Of a stretch of 64,000 bases of DNA, positions 27,587 through 41,400 are shown in pieces. Origin of the DNA: Toxotes chatareus. Taxonomy: Eukaryota; Chordata; Actinopteri; Toxotidae. The stretch is taken from contig CM028892.1 of assembly GCA_016801885.1 (NCBI GenBank), positions 11,168,114-11,232,113 of the forward strand, given 5' to 3'. Numbering within the stretch: position 1 is the first letter of the stretch; each line of letters begins with the position of its first letter. The notes under the pieces are model-generated. The model made no database searches and was not told the DNA's origin. It worked only from the letters and a program-made list of their open reading frames with translations. A program made the position numbers and the translations under genes.

Positions 27587-28830
27587 CTCCCCCTCTTCTT
27601 CTCTGCTTTCCTTCGTCTTGTCCCTTTCTTCTCTGTGTCGTTTCTTTTCTTCTTCATGTCCTCTGCTTGTCTTAACCTCTCTCCTGTCTCAATATTTCTT
27701 CCCCCTACTTGTCTCTTTCTCCCTTTGCGTTTTACTCTCTCTCTCTCTCTCTCCTTTGTCCTGTTTCCTTGCATGTATTTCGTGCACATGATGCCAAATC
27801 ACATTATAAAACTAAAACAGTAAAATTCAACATAGCTCAGCCTCCACAGAGCTGCTAACGTAGCGTAAACCTTATTGTCACTCTCGTCTCTTATTAGCTG
27901 TGAAAAGCCAGAAGGAGACAGAGTGAATGTAAACGATCAGACGTCTGAAAAATGTTTTAATCACATAGACAGAAATACGACTGACCTGATACCTGATCAA
28001 AGCCAGGGTAAGACTCCAGTCTGGAGTCTGCACATGAACATACACACAGCCTGTAAAATGCAGATTCACCATATGTCTGTCTTACAGTGCTACAGAAAAC
28101 ACAGTTAAATCTTCTACTCTCTTCTTGCTATCAAAGGGAATAAAAAGGCAAACGCAGGGGATCAGCAGCTTCACTCACACAGACACACACTTTGTTACCA
28201 CTGGGAATATTGAAGATGTAAAACAAAGCCGACGTTAGAAGAATATCTGGGCTGGTGTTTGTTTTCTTCCACCTGGATTTGCTCCAGCTGAATGTTATTC
28301 TTCCTCAGTGGATGGAACCAGCTCAGTCTCTGAGCTTCTCCTGATCCACAATGAACTATTTCAACCAAATATTTGGATGTTTTTTAAAAACAGTACGAAC
28401 ATTAAATAATTTCTGAAAAAGAATTTTTGTCTTCTGTTTTCCAGATGAACGTCCCATCAACTTGCGGGTGGTTAGTCAAAGCATGCAGGAAGGCGACCTC
28501 CCATTGGGCAAGCAGCTAGCTAATGAACTGAAGCGTCATCACAACCACAACAACAACCACAACAACAACAACAACAGCAACACAGATGAGACCAAAACAC
28601 CAGCAACGGGTGAGTGATGTTGGACGCCTGTCTGCAGCTGTCCTCAGGGTTTAGAGTGAGCATGCAGGCAGAGGGCTGAGGACCTTTCTCTGGGACTTCA
28701 TCACAGGACATTTGTTCCACAGTTACAACTTTGTCCTTTATCTTTGTCTTCAGAAAACGGGACGCCGCAGCGGGCACCCAGCAACGCAGAAAAGAAGACC
28801 ATCAAGTCAGAGCCGGAAGACTCCACATAG
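23068..28830 (+). CDS. nab1: NAB1, EGR-binding co-repressor (7 coding exons)
   Basis: NAB1 is a nuclear protein that binds EGR1-family zinc-finger factors and represses their targets. Coding exons: 23068-23868, 23974-24107, 24350-24401, 25262-25381, 26836-27004, 28445-28609, 28754-28830. All introns are GT-AG, all phases match, and the product is 505 aa against 487 in human. Residues 1-85 (MAAVLPRTLGELQLYRIL...) are the NCD1 domain that binds EGR and self-associates. About 190-330 is NCD2, the repression domain. PKRIKTE near 324-330 looks like a nuclear signal, and IKTE and C-terminal IKSEPED both fit the sumoylation consensus. Exon 6 encodes an added His/Asn tract. The start is the ATG two bases after the acceptor at 23065, since the upstream in-frame Met lies in intron. 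The alternative NAB2 is less likely because NAB1 neighbours GLS and STAT1 in vertebrates. Confidence 0.95.
27551..27590. repeat. (TC)n microsatellite in NAB1 intron 5
   Basis: A nearly pure TC run is followed by about 200 bases of pyrimidine-rich sequence with a second TC run near 27735-27752. The purine-rich minus strand gives an Arg/Glu/Lys-rich spurious ORF. Confidence 0.9.
28535..28583 (+). repeat. Coding (AAC)n tract in NAB1 exon 6
   Basis: CAC and AAC codons repeat in frame and encode HHNHNNNHNNNNNSN. The tract lies between the conserved INLRVVSQ block and the C-terminal TDETKTPAT block. Pure AAC runs slip easily, so length may vary between individuals. Confidence 0.9.
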
Positions 28831-31270
28831 TGCCTCCCGCCTCATCCACGCACCACCTAACCCCCTTGTACCCACCCCCAATTCATTCTACTCACACTTG
28901 ACAGTATGCAGTTATTACCCGTCAATAGATACTAAGCAAGCACAGCCACAGTAGAGCCTTAACAACCAATGTTGCCTCATGAATAGCATTTATTTTCTTT
29001 GATTTAGTCTTTTTGTTTTTTTTTTTTCTTTCTTTGTTTGTTTTGAAAGGTATTTGCCAAAGCACCCAGAGAGCATGTGGAGAAGCCCCTCAGTGCTCTG
29101 CGGGTCTTTGTCTTTGTTAGATTTCCATGTAATTTAAGAGTGATCTGTTGCAGACTTCTGTGTACTCTTTACCTCTGCCTGGGTCTTATTTTTGTTGCTT
29201 TGGTGGGACAGCTGGGTTCCAGGCTGTGATCCCGGGGCTGAGTCTTAACTCAAACGTAGATTCAGAGATGAGACACAAACAGAAACGTCCACACTGAGGC
29301 GAGCTCAGCGTGTTGGTAACACTTTGTATGACTACAGTCCAAAACTACATTGGATGGATTCCTGTTCGATTTTACAAATGAATTCTTCAAACGTCAAAAC
29401 ATTTGTTTATGACCAAATGTCTGCAAATCTAATGACATCTGTTTCAGCCTCATCTGGACACAACATAATAGTAGTCATACAATGTGTAACCTAATTTTGA
29501 GGTTAATGACCAGAAATGTAATTGTCTGTAGGCTGCCGTGGCTGATTTCCAAAAATTCACAAGCCACTTTCATGACTTCACAAGCCAGATAGAATTTTTG
29601 ATAATAAGAAGAACAGAACTTATGAGCAACAGCCAAAGACGTTTTGCTGGTGGCTTGTGGTCGTTTTCCTGGCCGTCACCTTCTTCTGAGCCTCCGTCTT
29701 TCTCCCAAATCTAACTTATGTGTCTGCATTTGTACTGTAACTCAAAGCAAAAGTATAGAAGTACTGTAGGGAGATTGAGTTTGGATTCAGCCCCTTTAGC
29801 AGGTTAGTTTTTTTTTTCACTTCAAATGGGGAAACAGGAGGAGTGGGATCGATCCTTCTTCCTCGCTCTTGTCTGGTGTATATTTATGGGAGGTAATTTA
29901 AGAAGAGGATGTATAGGAGCTGTTGTGGAATAACAACAGGGGACCTCTGTCATTCGTCCTGGCAGGATGGCTGGGCTGACATGCCGGAGGCCGAGCTAAT
30001 TGGTTCATTTCACTTTGTAATTTAGCAAAACACTGCTGTTGAACCGAAACCATGCATCTACAAACAGGGAGCATTTCAGGAATAAAGACGCCTGTGTGTT
30101 TTTTAGAAGTAATCCAACGAGCTTTCAGGAGACCCCACGGGTCGTCGAATCGCTCAGTATGAAAACTTTCAGCTGAACACCAGAAAATATTAGCGATTGC
30201 AGGTTTGTGGTTTTTCAACAACAGTGCAAAAAGCAAATGTCCTGTGTATCGCTGCTCTTTGTGGAGCGGCAGCCTGGGTTCTGTAAATAGTACCATGATA
30301 ACAAATAGTGCTAGCCTAATCTCTCAACCAGGGTTTTCCTTTGTCAAGTGTAACTTTGCTGTAGATTTTTGGTGTCAATACAGTGTTTATGTATGTAGAG
30401 CAAAATCAAAAAAAGAAATCTTAAGTGTCATTGAGGAAAAAATCCAACAGTGTGAAAGTGTCTGGTATATAAAAACATGCTTTACATGATGATAATGTTG
30501 ATTAGCCTTAGCTCTTAACGGTTTTTAATCCACCTGTGATGGCCATCAGTGCATATTTCAAAGATGTGTTTTTGCTGTTTAGAGGTAGATACATAACAAG
30601 TTAGTGTTCACTGTGTTTTTGTGTGTTCTCCACATTGTGTAAATACGTCTGTTTGGTCCAGGATGATGATAATGTCCAGACAATTTAGTCTAACTCTCTC
30701 TCCCCCCACTCCCTGCATATAGTTTAGTCTCACTCAGCGTAATGACAGACCAATGCAATATTTATGTAAGTAATAAGTCTATCTGCATCCTGTATGGATC
30801 CATCGTTTGGTCATGTGCTCAGTAACTGTATGTCTGTCATCAGGGTGGGAATTCACCTACAATGTGGGAAATGTTTGTGCTGTCTCACTTTCAGTGCACA
30901 GAGCACTGCATTTGTATTTGTATTTAAAGACATTGTGCTCTTTTCCATCAGGTTGTTTTGCCACTGTGGCAAGAACGTAACGCAGATCTGTTGTAAAAAT
31001 CAAGTTCACTATAGCTAAGGGGGGCTAGTGAATTCTGGGAGACGAAGCCATCGTGGTTTGGCTCAAACACTGGCCCAGTGAGTGTGTCTGTGGTACGATG
31101 TTTCGGAGAATAGCGCATGTCTGACCTGCCGTCTCACTGATCACCGTTCTCCTCACTGTTTATTGTAAAGTGATAGATTAGGCTTCACCTAGTTATGCAC
31201 CTGTTTTTTAAACACTAATATATTTTATTTGTTATACAGCACATAAACATTAAACTTTATTTTTTTGAAC
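28831..31270 (+). other. nab1: Probable 3' UTR of NAB1
   Basis: After the TAG at 28828-28830 there is no coding sequence. AT-rich sequence continues with T-rich runs. An AATAAA lies at 30081-30086. A likelier end is ATTAAA at 31249-31254, followed by a GT-rich stretch (TTGTGTGGTGGG) typical of a cleavage site. The end is an inference. Confidence 0.45.
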
Positions 31271-34200
31271 TCTATTGTGTGGTGGGTTCTGTGATCAATG
31301 TCATCTAAATCTAGTTTAAACCAGTGGTTCCAGTACTGGTCATGGGTGTTCGGAGTTTGCGTGATCACAACATACAAAACATACACATTGGATTTTTTAC
31401 ATATATATTTAGTGAGAGACTTTACAGTTGGACAATAGTCTCTGGACAAACGTTTGACATTTCTGAACTAAAGTTTCATCTTTGTTGTAAATTTCAAATC
31501 ATTCATTAATATTTTTCTCGCCGTCGATGTGAGTGGAGTTTTGATTGGCCAAAGCCAACTCACCATTTGCTGGTCAGATATGAAGCTCAGTGTCTAATGG
31601 GGCAGAAAAAGTCTTTGTCGTTCAGTAATAACAGGTTATAGTCTTGGTAACACTATAATGCAGAGACAATAATGTTTTGCTTGATTATATATTTGCTTCC
31701 TGCTGCAGGGAGGAGCTGGTGGTGGTGGTGGAACTAGCTGGAACGTCCCGGCTGGAAGATCAGGGCTCACTCATCGTCCGTTAACAACGATCAAGGTGCC
31801 TTTGAGCAAGGTAGGGAAGCTCCGGCTGCTCCCAGCGTGAATGTGTGGAGGCAGAGCAGAGTGGAGAGTCTTTCCCATGGAAATACAGGTGAAGAGACTC
31901 AGGCAGGGTTTGGGATGAAAGTGACTCAAAGGACAGTTTGGCTTCCTTTAAAGGAGCTGTCCTCTGTCCTTGCTTTGTTTTCTTCTTTTTCTTTTTTGTG
32001 TCTTAGTGAGATGAATCCCTTCTCAGGCCATTTGCATCAGCGTCACATCAACACATTGTGAAACTGGCTGATGACTCACTGTGACGCAGGTCCTTTTCAC
32101 ATACCTCCCATCATCCTCTCTCTCTCTCCAGTCCCTCCACCTCCCCACTACCCCCCTCCCTTCAACCCCCGCCCTTCTCTCTCTCTCTCACACACACACG
32201 TAGACAGATTTTCTCTGGAGAATAGCTCAGCTCATGAACACCCACGCTGGTTGCTGTTCACAGTGGCAGCCCTGCTCGGCGCTCAAACGGCCACCCCTCC
32301 CCTCCCTGTCCTCCTCCTCCTCCAGTGCAAGTCACTGATGATGATGATGTGTTGCCGTGGCAACGGATAGATGTGGGCGGCTCCACGGGCGGTGGGTGGA
32401 AGCCAGCCGCTAAGCAGCGTGGGAGGGATCTGCCGAGCGCACCCATCACCCTCATTTTGAAAGGAGCAGGAAGCTGACTGCTTTTGAGAAGGTGTGGGTG
32501 TTGGTGAATTATCGCCTCTCCTCCCTGCAGCTTCGTTAGGAATCGCCTTGTTTGTCTCCCTTCCTTCCTTCCTTTGTTTTCTGCTTTACTGCTGCATGCA
32601 GTGAAAACGCAGCTGCTCATGGGGGATTTCGGCACGAAATTAAACTTTGAGAGCTGTTAGTTTGAAGAAGGGACGTTTTTCTTTCTCCTGTTGTCTCCTG
32701 AGTAATGAAGGTGTCTCCTGGTACAGGCGTAGAAAAGGCTTAAATTGAAAATACATATTGTTTTTAACCATGAGGTGGACGTAGAGATCACTCCGTGCAT
32801 CTGTGTCTCTTCTGAGACTGAAAATGTTCATGTAAAACTGAACTGTCTCCTACAGTCTTTCTATTTTCTCCCAAGTCCTGAAACTTAATGGCGTCAGGGT
32901 CAAGTGGAAATAAATATAATTTGCTCCATCATATAACTTTGTCTGATAAGACTGAAACTGCAACGTGATGTGATTCAAACCAGCACAAGATATTCTGATA
33001 TATTTAGACAAAGAAATACAGTAAAGATAAAATAAAGCAAACTATGCAAAGGTTACTGAACTGTACACAGACAAACAGCCACTGTGACAAGGTGTCTGTG
33101 AATACAGGTGAAATTTGACACAATATAAACAATAAAAGTTAGCATAACTCTCCATGTTCCCATTGTTCCCCTGTCAACTATCTCACTGAATAACTCCTGT
33201 TTGTAAAGCCTGTGATAGGTTCAGAGTACCTGACACCATTGGGTAAGTTAAGGTCATGTGTCGCTGAGCAGCTTTTTGCACCATTCTGCAGCTTTAGCGT
33301 ACGGTAGCTTCTGGGTACACGAAATGTCAAATCCTATCTCATCTTAAAATAACTCCGGAGTTTGCATAAAAACTGCTTGAGAAAATGTGGACGTGACTGC
33401 AACAGAAACCCTCTGAAATGAACATGGTGCGTGCAGGTGTCTGGGCAAATGTTGGTCAGATTTAAAGTTTGAAAGAAGCTGTAAGTGAACTACAGCGAAA
33501 CCATTGTGTTTTAACGGTGTGTTTAATGCGACTAATTTCACAGCCTTATTTTTAGAAGCTCCCAGCAGTTGAGAAAATGTTGTGCTTCCATAAATAAAAC
33601 CCTGGTAATTTATCTGCAGGTCTGTCAGTGACAGACATAAAAATAAAAATGCACAAGTAAAGTCAATGAGACAGAAACCAGTGAAACAAATACAAATGAA
33701 ATGTCAGCTGTTTAAAATAAAGTGTCAAGCATCAGTTAAAAGAGAGAAAACTAATCATAGACAAACTGATAAAAGTGAGGTTTTTGCTCCCATTGAGACA
33801 CCAGAGCGTTAGCGAGGGAGACAGTCAACGTTCCAGTTCATCCCACAGGTGCTGGATATGGCTGAGGTCAGTACTGCTGTCATCATGGCTGCATTGTCCA
33901 CATTCTTTTGGCCATGTAGTGTAGCAACTACCAAGCTGATAATCGAGGTGAAGTTACATTACCCTCCATCTCTGAAGCTCAACCGGTGCAAAAAAGGGAT
34001 TTTTTTTTCTTAAATTAAGATGTGGATTCCTGTAAAATGACAACCTACGTGCACATTTTGTTGGAAGTCCCCTTTTATCTCTAGACCTGCTTACATGGAA
34101 ATCAGAGCTGCAGTGTTTGGGTTTCCTCCAGTAGATTTAGTCCAAATACACCAGTGTTTCATGTTCCAACTGAGGCATTATTAGTCAGCGTCAATTTGTT

Positions 34201-35230
34201 TGTTTTATCCTACTTGGAGCTCCTGGTGGGTGGAGTTGACTGCGAGTCAGATAAAGTCAGATAAAAGTTGGGAGACACACAAAAGTAAACTGAAGCTACT
34301 TTGAAAATACTTTCCAGTGAGTAATTTCTTTTGTAGGTCATCATTTTGTGCTAGTGTCAAACTCCACCCACCTGGACTGTTAAAGAGGTCAAAACAAACA
34401 TTAGAATGCTGTCTGACTCAGGTCAAATACAGTAAGGACAGTTTGTTAGACACATTAGTTCAGAACTAATCTATCCAAAAGGAATTGGACCTGAATTGGA
34501 CACTTTTGTAAGACAGAGGGTCTGGGACATGACTCCTCCCATGCTCAGGTTTGCCCGGGACACATCCAGATGTAGAGAAAAGAGGCTGCGTGCATGTGAA
34601 TCAATAAACCAAACAAAGCTTAAAATCACTAATCACTTCCTGTTTTATAGGCTTTTAGACTGGCTCTGCAATCTGCTCCCTGTGTGTGAGTGACTCCCTG
34701 TTGCCTGTGGACCAAACTGAAGTTATTTCTAACCAGGAGATGGTGCTGTAACTATTTGTTAAGGCCAGAGACTGCCATCTGCTGTGAAGTCACAGTCTGG
34801 AGATGTGCAGTACCACAATAATTCACATGGTGTCAGACCAGAACAAGACATTACAGAATGGACCCCAGCATCTGTGCTGGTCTGTGATCAATTAGTCCTC
34901 AGAGCTCTTTATTTATTAGGCTTAAACAGAAGGTTAAAAAAAATCAATACATGGACATACACAAGAACAACAAACATGAGCCAAGATAAATAAACATACA
35001 GTTATGGCTATTATGCATTAAAACATGGACACAACATTTGTGCATTGGGAATAATTTTACTTAACTGCGTTTTCTGTCCTATGGCATCCCTCTCTAATCC
35101 CATACATTTCATTTAGTTTGCTTTGTTTTTTCCTTCTAAACTCTTTGTTGTATATAAGCAGGTTTTTTTGTTGACGAATGTTCAACTTAAAAACAGTAAA
35201 ACGGTGAATATCTGTTAATAATGTTTTCTC
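31270..35230. other. Intergenic NAB1-GLS
   Basis: No gene is recognised. Apart from the repeat fragment at 31705-31850, the stretch holds a pyrimidine- and CA-rich patch at 32110-32210, a GC-richer block at 32220-32460, and AT-rich unique sequence. Minus-strand ORFs near 32258-32635 have no recognisable domains. Confidence 0.45.
31705..31850 (+). mobile_element. Fish SINE/MITE-like repeat fragment
   Basis: The words GATCAAGGTGCCTTTGAGCAAGG and nearby CCGGCTG...CTGCTCCCAGCG match the core of a short interspersed repeat very common in teleost genomes. Identification is from memory of this word, not a database hit. The copy is truncated and I see no clear target-site duplication. Confidence 0.45.
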
Positions 35231-35279
35231 CATGAGAACTGATGGGGATAAACGGCTCGCCTCTCAGCGAGTTCTGATG

Positions 35280-35491
35280 ATTGACAGCGCTTCTGACCAA
35301 TCAGATACGCGCTCTCGTACTCCAATCAAAACTCGCGCGGTGTGAAAGGTAGGTTGTATCCCACTGAGTAAAACCGTTACTCGACCGAGAAAATCAACAC
35401 TCATCGGGAGCGCGGCTATCATCTCCTCCGGTATCTACCATCGGTTTTACTGTAATTCGTCCATCCAGATAGTCTTCTCCACAGGATTGAA
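35280..35491 (+). promoter_or_regulatory. gls: GLS promoter and 5' UTR
   Basis: A CpG-rich block lies directly upstream of the GLS start codon. Two CCAAT boxes at 35297-35301 and 35322-35326 share the extended form CCAATCA and are 25 bases apart, as in NF-Y-driven TATA-less promoters. Transcription probably starts within about 100 bases downstream. No GCA repeat of the kind that expands in the human GLS 5' UTR is present. Confidence 0.5.
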
Positions 35492-38400
35492 ATGTTACAT
35501 TTTCGGTCAACGGTAGCGCTCAAGGAGTTATTTCAGACCCAGCTGAAGCGTCCGTTGACAGGTAGAGTCGGTGTGAAAGCAGCACCTGCGACCGCCGCCT
35601 GCTTGAGCACCCTTACTTCGGATGGGAGGTTGCCGGCCAGAGGGAGGGCATTTGCCGGGTGGAGAGCCCCGCAGCACTTCACCAGAAAGCACGGCGTGAG
35701 AGGCTTTTGCTTCAAGGGCGACGGCCACAATGAAGCCGCCAAGGACTCTTCAGCGGAGAAGTGAGTAACGTGAGCCCCGGTCTGTGGGCAGATGTTAGCC
35801 GCTAGCTCCACGGTAGGCCGAATTCCATAGAAAAAAATCACAATTTAATTCCTGGATCATCGCCATAGAGGACCGTGATGACGCCTGAGAATTATTCCTT
35901 AAAGTTATTTTTTCTTGAAACAAATCGATATTTACTAAAAGAATAGATGCCGAATTAATTATTAACTCTTATCGTTGCCTTTATAATTAAAACCTACCAA
36001 TTTATGTTGTATTTCGTTCATTTGCTAGCTATGCTAATTTTAAATAGTAAATCTTAAGAATGTAATACGGCTTTGAGCGTCTACAGGCGCATCACGCAGA
36101 GGGAGTAGCGGCAATCTCAGGCGCTGTTCAGCTGGAATCGACCCATTATCCAGACAGCTCATGGTCAGTGGAGGCTATAATAGCGGTTATCTAGGCTGGT
36201 CAGGGCAGTAGTGGAGGGGAAAGACCGGAGAGCAGCTCCGTGCGTGCTGGGGGTTAGCGTCAGGGGCGTGCGTGATAGCTAAGTGGCTGTAAAGGTGGCG
36301 AGATCCATTATCGGACAAACATGCTAGTTCAGACCAGATTTAGCCAATCACAAAATATTGAAGCCCGATTGGAACATTATTTACTGCTTTGCGAGATGAG
36401 GGTTTTAATTCCAGTTTCACTGCGGATTAAATTAAAATAAGCACCTTGGATTTTATTGAGTCCGAAAATGGGAGCACAGTCAGCCGGACATCGTGACCAC
36501 CAAGTGCTACAGCTTTCCCAGCAGGTTAAAGCTCAGAGGCATTCAGCTGTGACCAGTTTCTCTAATCTTTAGAAATCATAACAAACAAAGCCTGTGTGAG
36601 TTTAACTTAATGCACCATGGTGAGTCTGTCACAGTCTGTCAGAGGCCTCCACAAGCCAGGAGGAGGATGAGAGCCCTCGTGGTGATTGATTGGACGCAGG
36701 TTAAAAGCATTTAATGACCTACCGTCCTACATTTCCCAGGAAGACATGCACCTCTTACAGAAAACCGTCTGTCTTGTCCTGTAGCCTCGTCGTGTCATGG
36801 ACTGTGGGTGCAGAAGAGTTTTTCTCTTTAAACATGCTCCCAGCTTGGAGCTGATCAGTAAACCTGCCCAGCCTGGTGCTTTTTCCCAGTGAGCTGCCAT
36901 ACCACAGCAGTTCTGTCTTGTACTGAATGATTATACTGGCAAACAGCTGTTATCTTGTAGTGAGAAACTTTACTACAGTGCAAGACAAAGACTAAGACAG
37001 CTTCTTTATCAAAATAGTTGCACATTCATTCTCTGTTGATTGACTAATGGATTAATTAACGACATTTTGAAGCATGTAAGAATCTTAATACTCACAAGTA
37101 AGTTTCTGCCTTAAAAGTACATTTTAAAACCAAACATGCAGAACTTCACTGACAAGTGTTCCAGATTATTGATGCAGATGGACTCTGATTGTGTCTGTAT
37201 CCCAGCAGCCTCCAGGCCGATGTCTGTTATTCTAATGAGATGTAAATCTGCTTGAAATGTGACACGATGCTTCCTCTCCTCCTCTGCAAACACCGGAGGG
37301 CTGACTGAGGTCTCTGAAAAAGCCCTGCTTTATCCTCTTCAGCCTAGATATTTGACAGCGAGTGGCTCTGGCTCTGCTGGACGGCACTCGCAGTCAGGCT
37401 GGATTTCTGACATTTGATAAATAGATTATCGTCAGTGTTTGGTGATGTGTTAGTATTCACAGAGAAGTAAGAAAATCCTGCTTTGCAGACTCTAAGGCAG
37501 TGCAGGAGTTGCCAGTTTACTGTTGCATTAAGGACAATAATGAGTATTTATCTTTAAAGTGCATATGAAAATGTTCCCAGATACTTCATTTCTACCATGT
37601 TGCACATAAAATCAGAGCTTACATCATAGTTTTTCTTCCTTTGAACATTCAGATCAGCTGTGATACCAGCCACCACACCAGCCTGTATCCTCCCTTCACA
37701 GAGGTTTCATGGAAATGAAATGCCTCGTTGCCCCTCCAGGCCCGAAGTTGCCCCATTTGTTTCTGTTCACGGACAATTTGCTTAAGCTGTCGGCCATGTT
37801 TAGGCAGTCGTTTGCTCAGCTGACTGGTTGTCATCAACACTTTGTTTCCCATGGAGACAAATTTCAGTGCTAGTGAGGCTTTGACTCGTTCTGTTAAATA
37901 CTGGACATGAGGGTTTAATAACTGTCAACACGCAGATTTAACGGAGGCTGTAGAGCAGCATGAATCACAGTGACTGAGCAGGTTCAGTGTCTTTCTGACG
38001 AACACTGACAGGTGTTGAGGAATGTGTTGGCTTTTCATATCAGCTCTTAGAAGGCAGCTTAAAGATGCTGAGTCATCTGATCCTGTAGGTCCTGTGTAGA
38101 AAATTAAATTTAAACTCTATTAATAGTAAATTTATGGTGTTTATATTCTTGACAGCAGGGAGTTTGAAGTCTCAGAGGCCCAGAGTCTGTTCAGCCTCGA
38201 CACCAGTCTGGTTATGAGGGTCCTGAGGCTGTGCCCTGGATAATAAGGGGTTAAAAATGTTTGTAATGCAGTGGAGCTTATCCCGCCTACATCATTTTTC
38301 CACGGGTTTTGCACCAAAGCCTGCGTGCTGGCGTGCTGCCCAGCAGTTGTCAGGGCCTAAAGGAGCAGATGAGTCACTTGCACAGTTCGATTTGTGCAGC

Positions 38401-41400
38401 GCCGCCTCTCAACGCTCCCCGTCTGATGTCTGCCTCCACCCCACGCCAGTTTGTCGTGGCATCTGTGAGGCAGTGAAGCCGGCACCATCGACGGGGTCAG
38501 ACAGATACTGCAGATATTACAGACAACTCCGTCCAAGCACAGATGTCAGTATGAGCTCCAATAGAAGAAATTTCATGAAATGAATACATGAAATAACATG
38601 ATCCATAATAAGCAGATGAGTGGAAAGACTTTCCTGCTGTTGTTCATTTTACGGAATTGAACTGGAAGTTAATGTGAAAGCTTTGTTTCACATTAAAATG
38701 ACATTTGATTCTTTGATGCTGTATAAAACTCAAAATAGGAACTCGTGTGTGAAGCATCCATCCATTCAGTTCTCCCCAGATCCGACCTCAGTGTCACTGT
38801 CCTCAGGACCAGCTGTCCCGTCAGCAGCAGCTATACTGAGTGCTGAAAAGACAGCAGCTGGCTCTGGCCACCATGTCTCCACCAGGCTAACTGATACCTT
38901 CAGTGGACTGAAGCCACTTCACTGACGCTCTGTCCCTGTGTGAGCTCGCAGTGTATGGACAGCAGGAGATCTGTGTGGTTACAAACCAGCCAGGCAGATA
39001 GCAAATTTAGAAAAGGATCAAAATTCTACATTGCATATTGATCTGCATCCTGTGCAGCTCGATTCCAAATGGATCCACAGTTCAGTGTTTTGGAGCCGCA
39101 GCACGTTGGTTTCCCCTGTCTGGACAAACTGTGTGTGTGTGTGTTGAATCACAGCTGACCTTTAAAAACATACAGGGAGGGGAGAGGGGGTAGACAGACC
39201 CAGCTACAGTGCTAATGAGAGCAGCTGAGGTAGATTAATGAGCTGATCCAGATGTTCCAGTGTCCACCGCTAACCTGCTGGTGATGAGCTCTCTCACAGC
39301 CTCGCTCTCATATGTACATTTAATTCACTTAATGAATCAGAGGCAGTGAAGTTTGTTTCTGTTTGCATCAGCTCCAAGGTCCAGGTTTATTTTTAGATGC
39401 AGGCCCACAGTGAGGAAACTGCATTTTCTGTTCCTCCCATGGATTAAATAATGAGATTTTTCTCAGGTTTACGGAGCATATTCACTGTTCCTGTGCATTT
39501 CAGATTTTCTTATTCATTTGTTGTTCGGGCAGCAGCTATGAATTATGCCAGCATTAGAACGTTACTGAATAATCTGTAGATTTGTGCACATTGAGTTTTT
39601 TGTCGCTGTTGTATTTGTTTGTTGATGCCATGGTGTGCTGATGTGTTGCTGATGAGTGTACTGTAAATGCCATTGTCACTAATTCAGTATTATTCCCTCT
39701 GCACTCTCTCTCCCTGTTGTTGATCTGCTTGCTTTGCATTTGTAAGTATGTTTCTATTTTTTTATTTTAGTTGTAGTGTTTTTTTCTGTTTTCCAGTAGA
39801 AGTAGAGGTTTTCTGCGGAAAGCCGACAACCGCTTTTACCTTGAAATGACCTCACTTCCTCCCAGAGGCTGTGCTTGAATCCCCTCCCCTCTACCTCACC
39901 CCCATCCATCCCTTCATCCCCTCCCTGCTCCTTTCACACACACACACTCTGATGTCTTTTTCTTCCCCACTGGCATCAACCATACATTAATGAGGTCAGA
40001 GGTCAGAGATGGACCACGCCAACAAACAATCTAAGGACAGACATGAAGTGGCACTCAGACACTCTGTGCTAGAAATCCGTTAGTTACAGTAAATACAAAA
40101 TGAGCTCTGAGAGAGGACAGTGAGGACAGAGACTTGTCCTCCCAGTGTTTCCTCTGCCCTTCTCTGCAGCAGTGGTGCTCAGGACCTACCTTCACTTGTG
40201 CTTCTCTTAGACCACAACATCGGCTGCAAGTAACACATAAATGTTTTTGATAAAGTTTCTCAAAGTTAGCATTTCTGTGACCAAGATACGTCCTGAGCAG
40301 GACATCTGAAGGGAACCGGCGTATTCTGCTAATGTCTCGTTACAGTTATGCAGTTTTATGAGCTGTCCATTGTCTCTGACAGGGGTTATACTTTCCTGAT
40401 GCCTCACTGCTGCTGAGTCAATCCAGAGGAAACCCTGTTCGTGCCGAGTCTGAAATTACAAACTGGTAGATTTTTGTCCTCGTGTCTTCCAGGGTCCAAA
40501 ATCAGCTTTTCTGGTTGGCTGCTGAGAGGAGCCACCTGCCAGCTAAAGCTTTACCTTCAGACATCCTCTCCTAGCACGCAGGCCAGTGGCCCATGATGCA
40601 TTGCAGGACATCGTGAGCCTGGGCACCTAGAGCTTTGCACAAATCCAATTTGTTGTTGATATGAATCATAGCAGAGAGCCTGCTGTGAGCTGGCCGCCCG
40701 TCTGCCTCCTGACACGCTACTAATTTTCCTCCCAGAGACGACTTGGTGTGGAAACGCTGCTTAGAAAACCAGCCAGACCATAATACTACATAATGAAGTT
40801 CATCAGACACTGTAGTCATGGAGTTTACTTTGTGTTGTAGTCGCATATTACAGGCCTTTCAGGCTGCTGTGCTGTTTGTCGTGAAATGTTTGTTAGCTTA
40901 GTTGTTAATTGGCTTCTTAAACATGTTTCTGGCTGGTATTCTAGCAAAGCAGATCGTTAACAATGTACATTACAGTGGCCTTAATACAGCATGTTAACCT
41001 CTGGAAAAGTCCATGTCATGATAAAACGTTTCAGCTGAAGCTGAAACTCTTTCTAACAGAGCAGAGACCAGGCAGCAGGGCCTCTTTTCCACAGGTTATA
41101 ACACTGAAGTAAGGCTAATGTAATGTTTTCCAGTGCAGTGTTACAGTTATTACTCACCGCTTCTCCTTGCAGTCAAAAAGCTTTTTCTCCTCCCTCTGCT
41201 GCAGTTCCCTCCCATGTCTCTGCCTCACTGTGGAGTTAGTTTTCTCACTTTTCTCCGTGTGTGTTTTTGTTTTTCTTTCCTGCAGGAGAAGGAAGGCAGG
41301 CATCCTGCCCAGTCTGGAGGACTTGCTCTTCTACACCATTGCAGAGGGCCAGGAGAAAATCCCTGCACACAAATTCACCACAGTGAGTTATTTCTGAGGC

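Noticed and set aside
27520..27823. Arg/Glu-rich minus-strand and Leu/Ser-rich plus-strand ORFs
   Set aside because: They derive from TC/GA microsatellites in a NAB1 intron.
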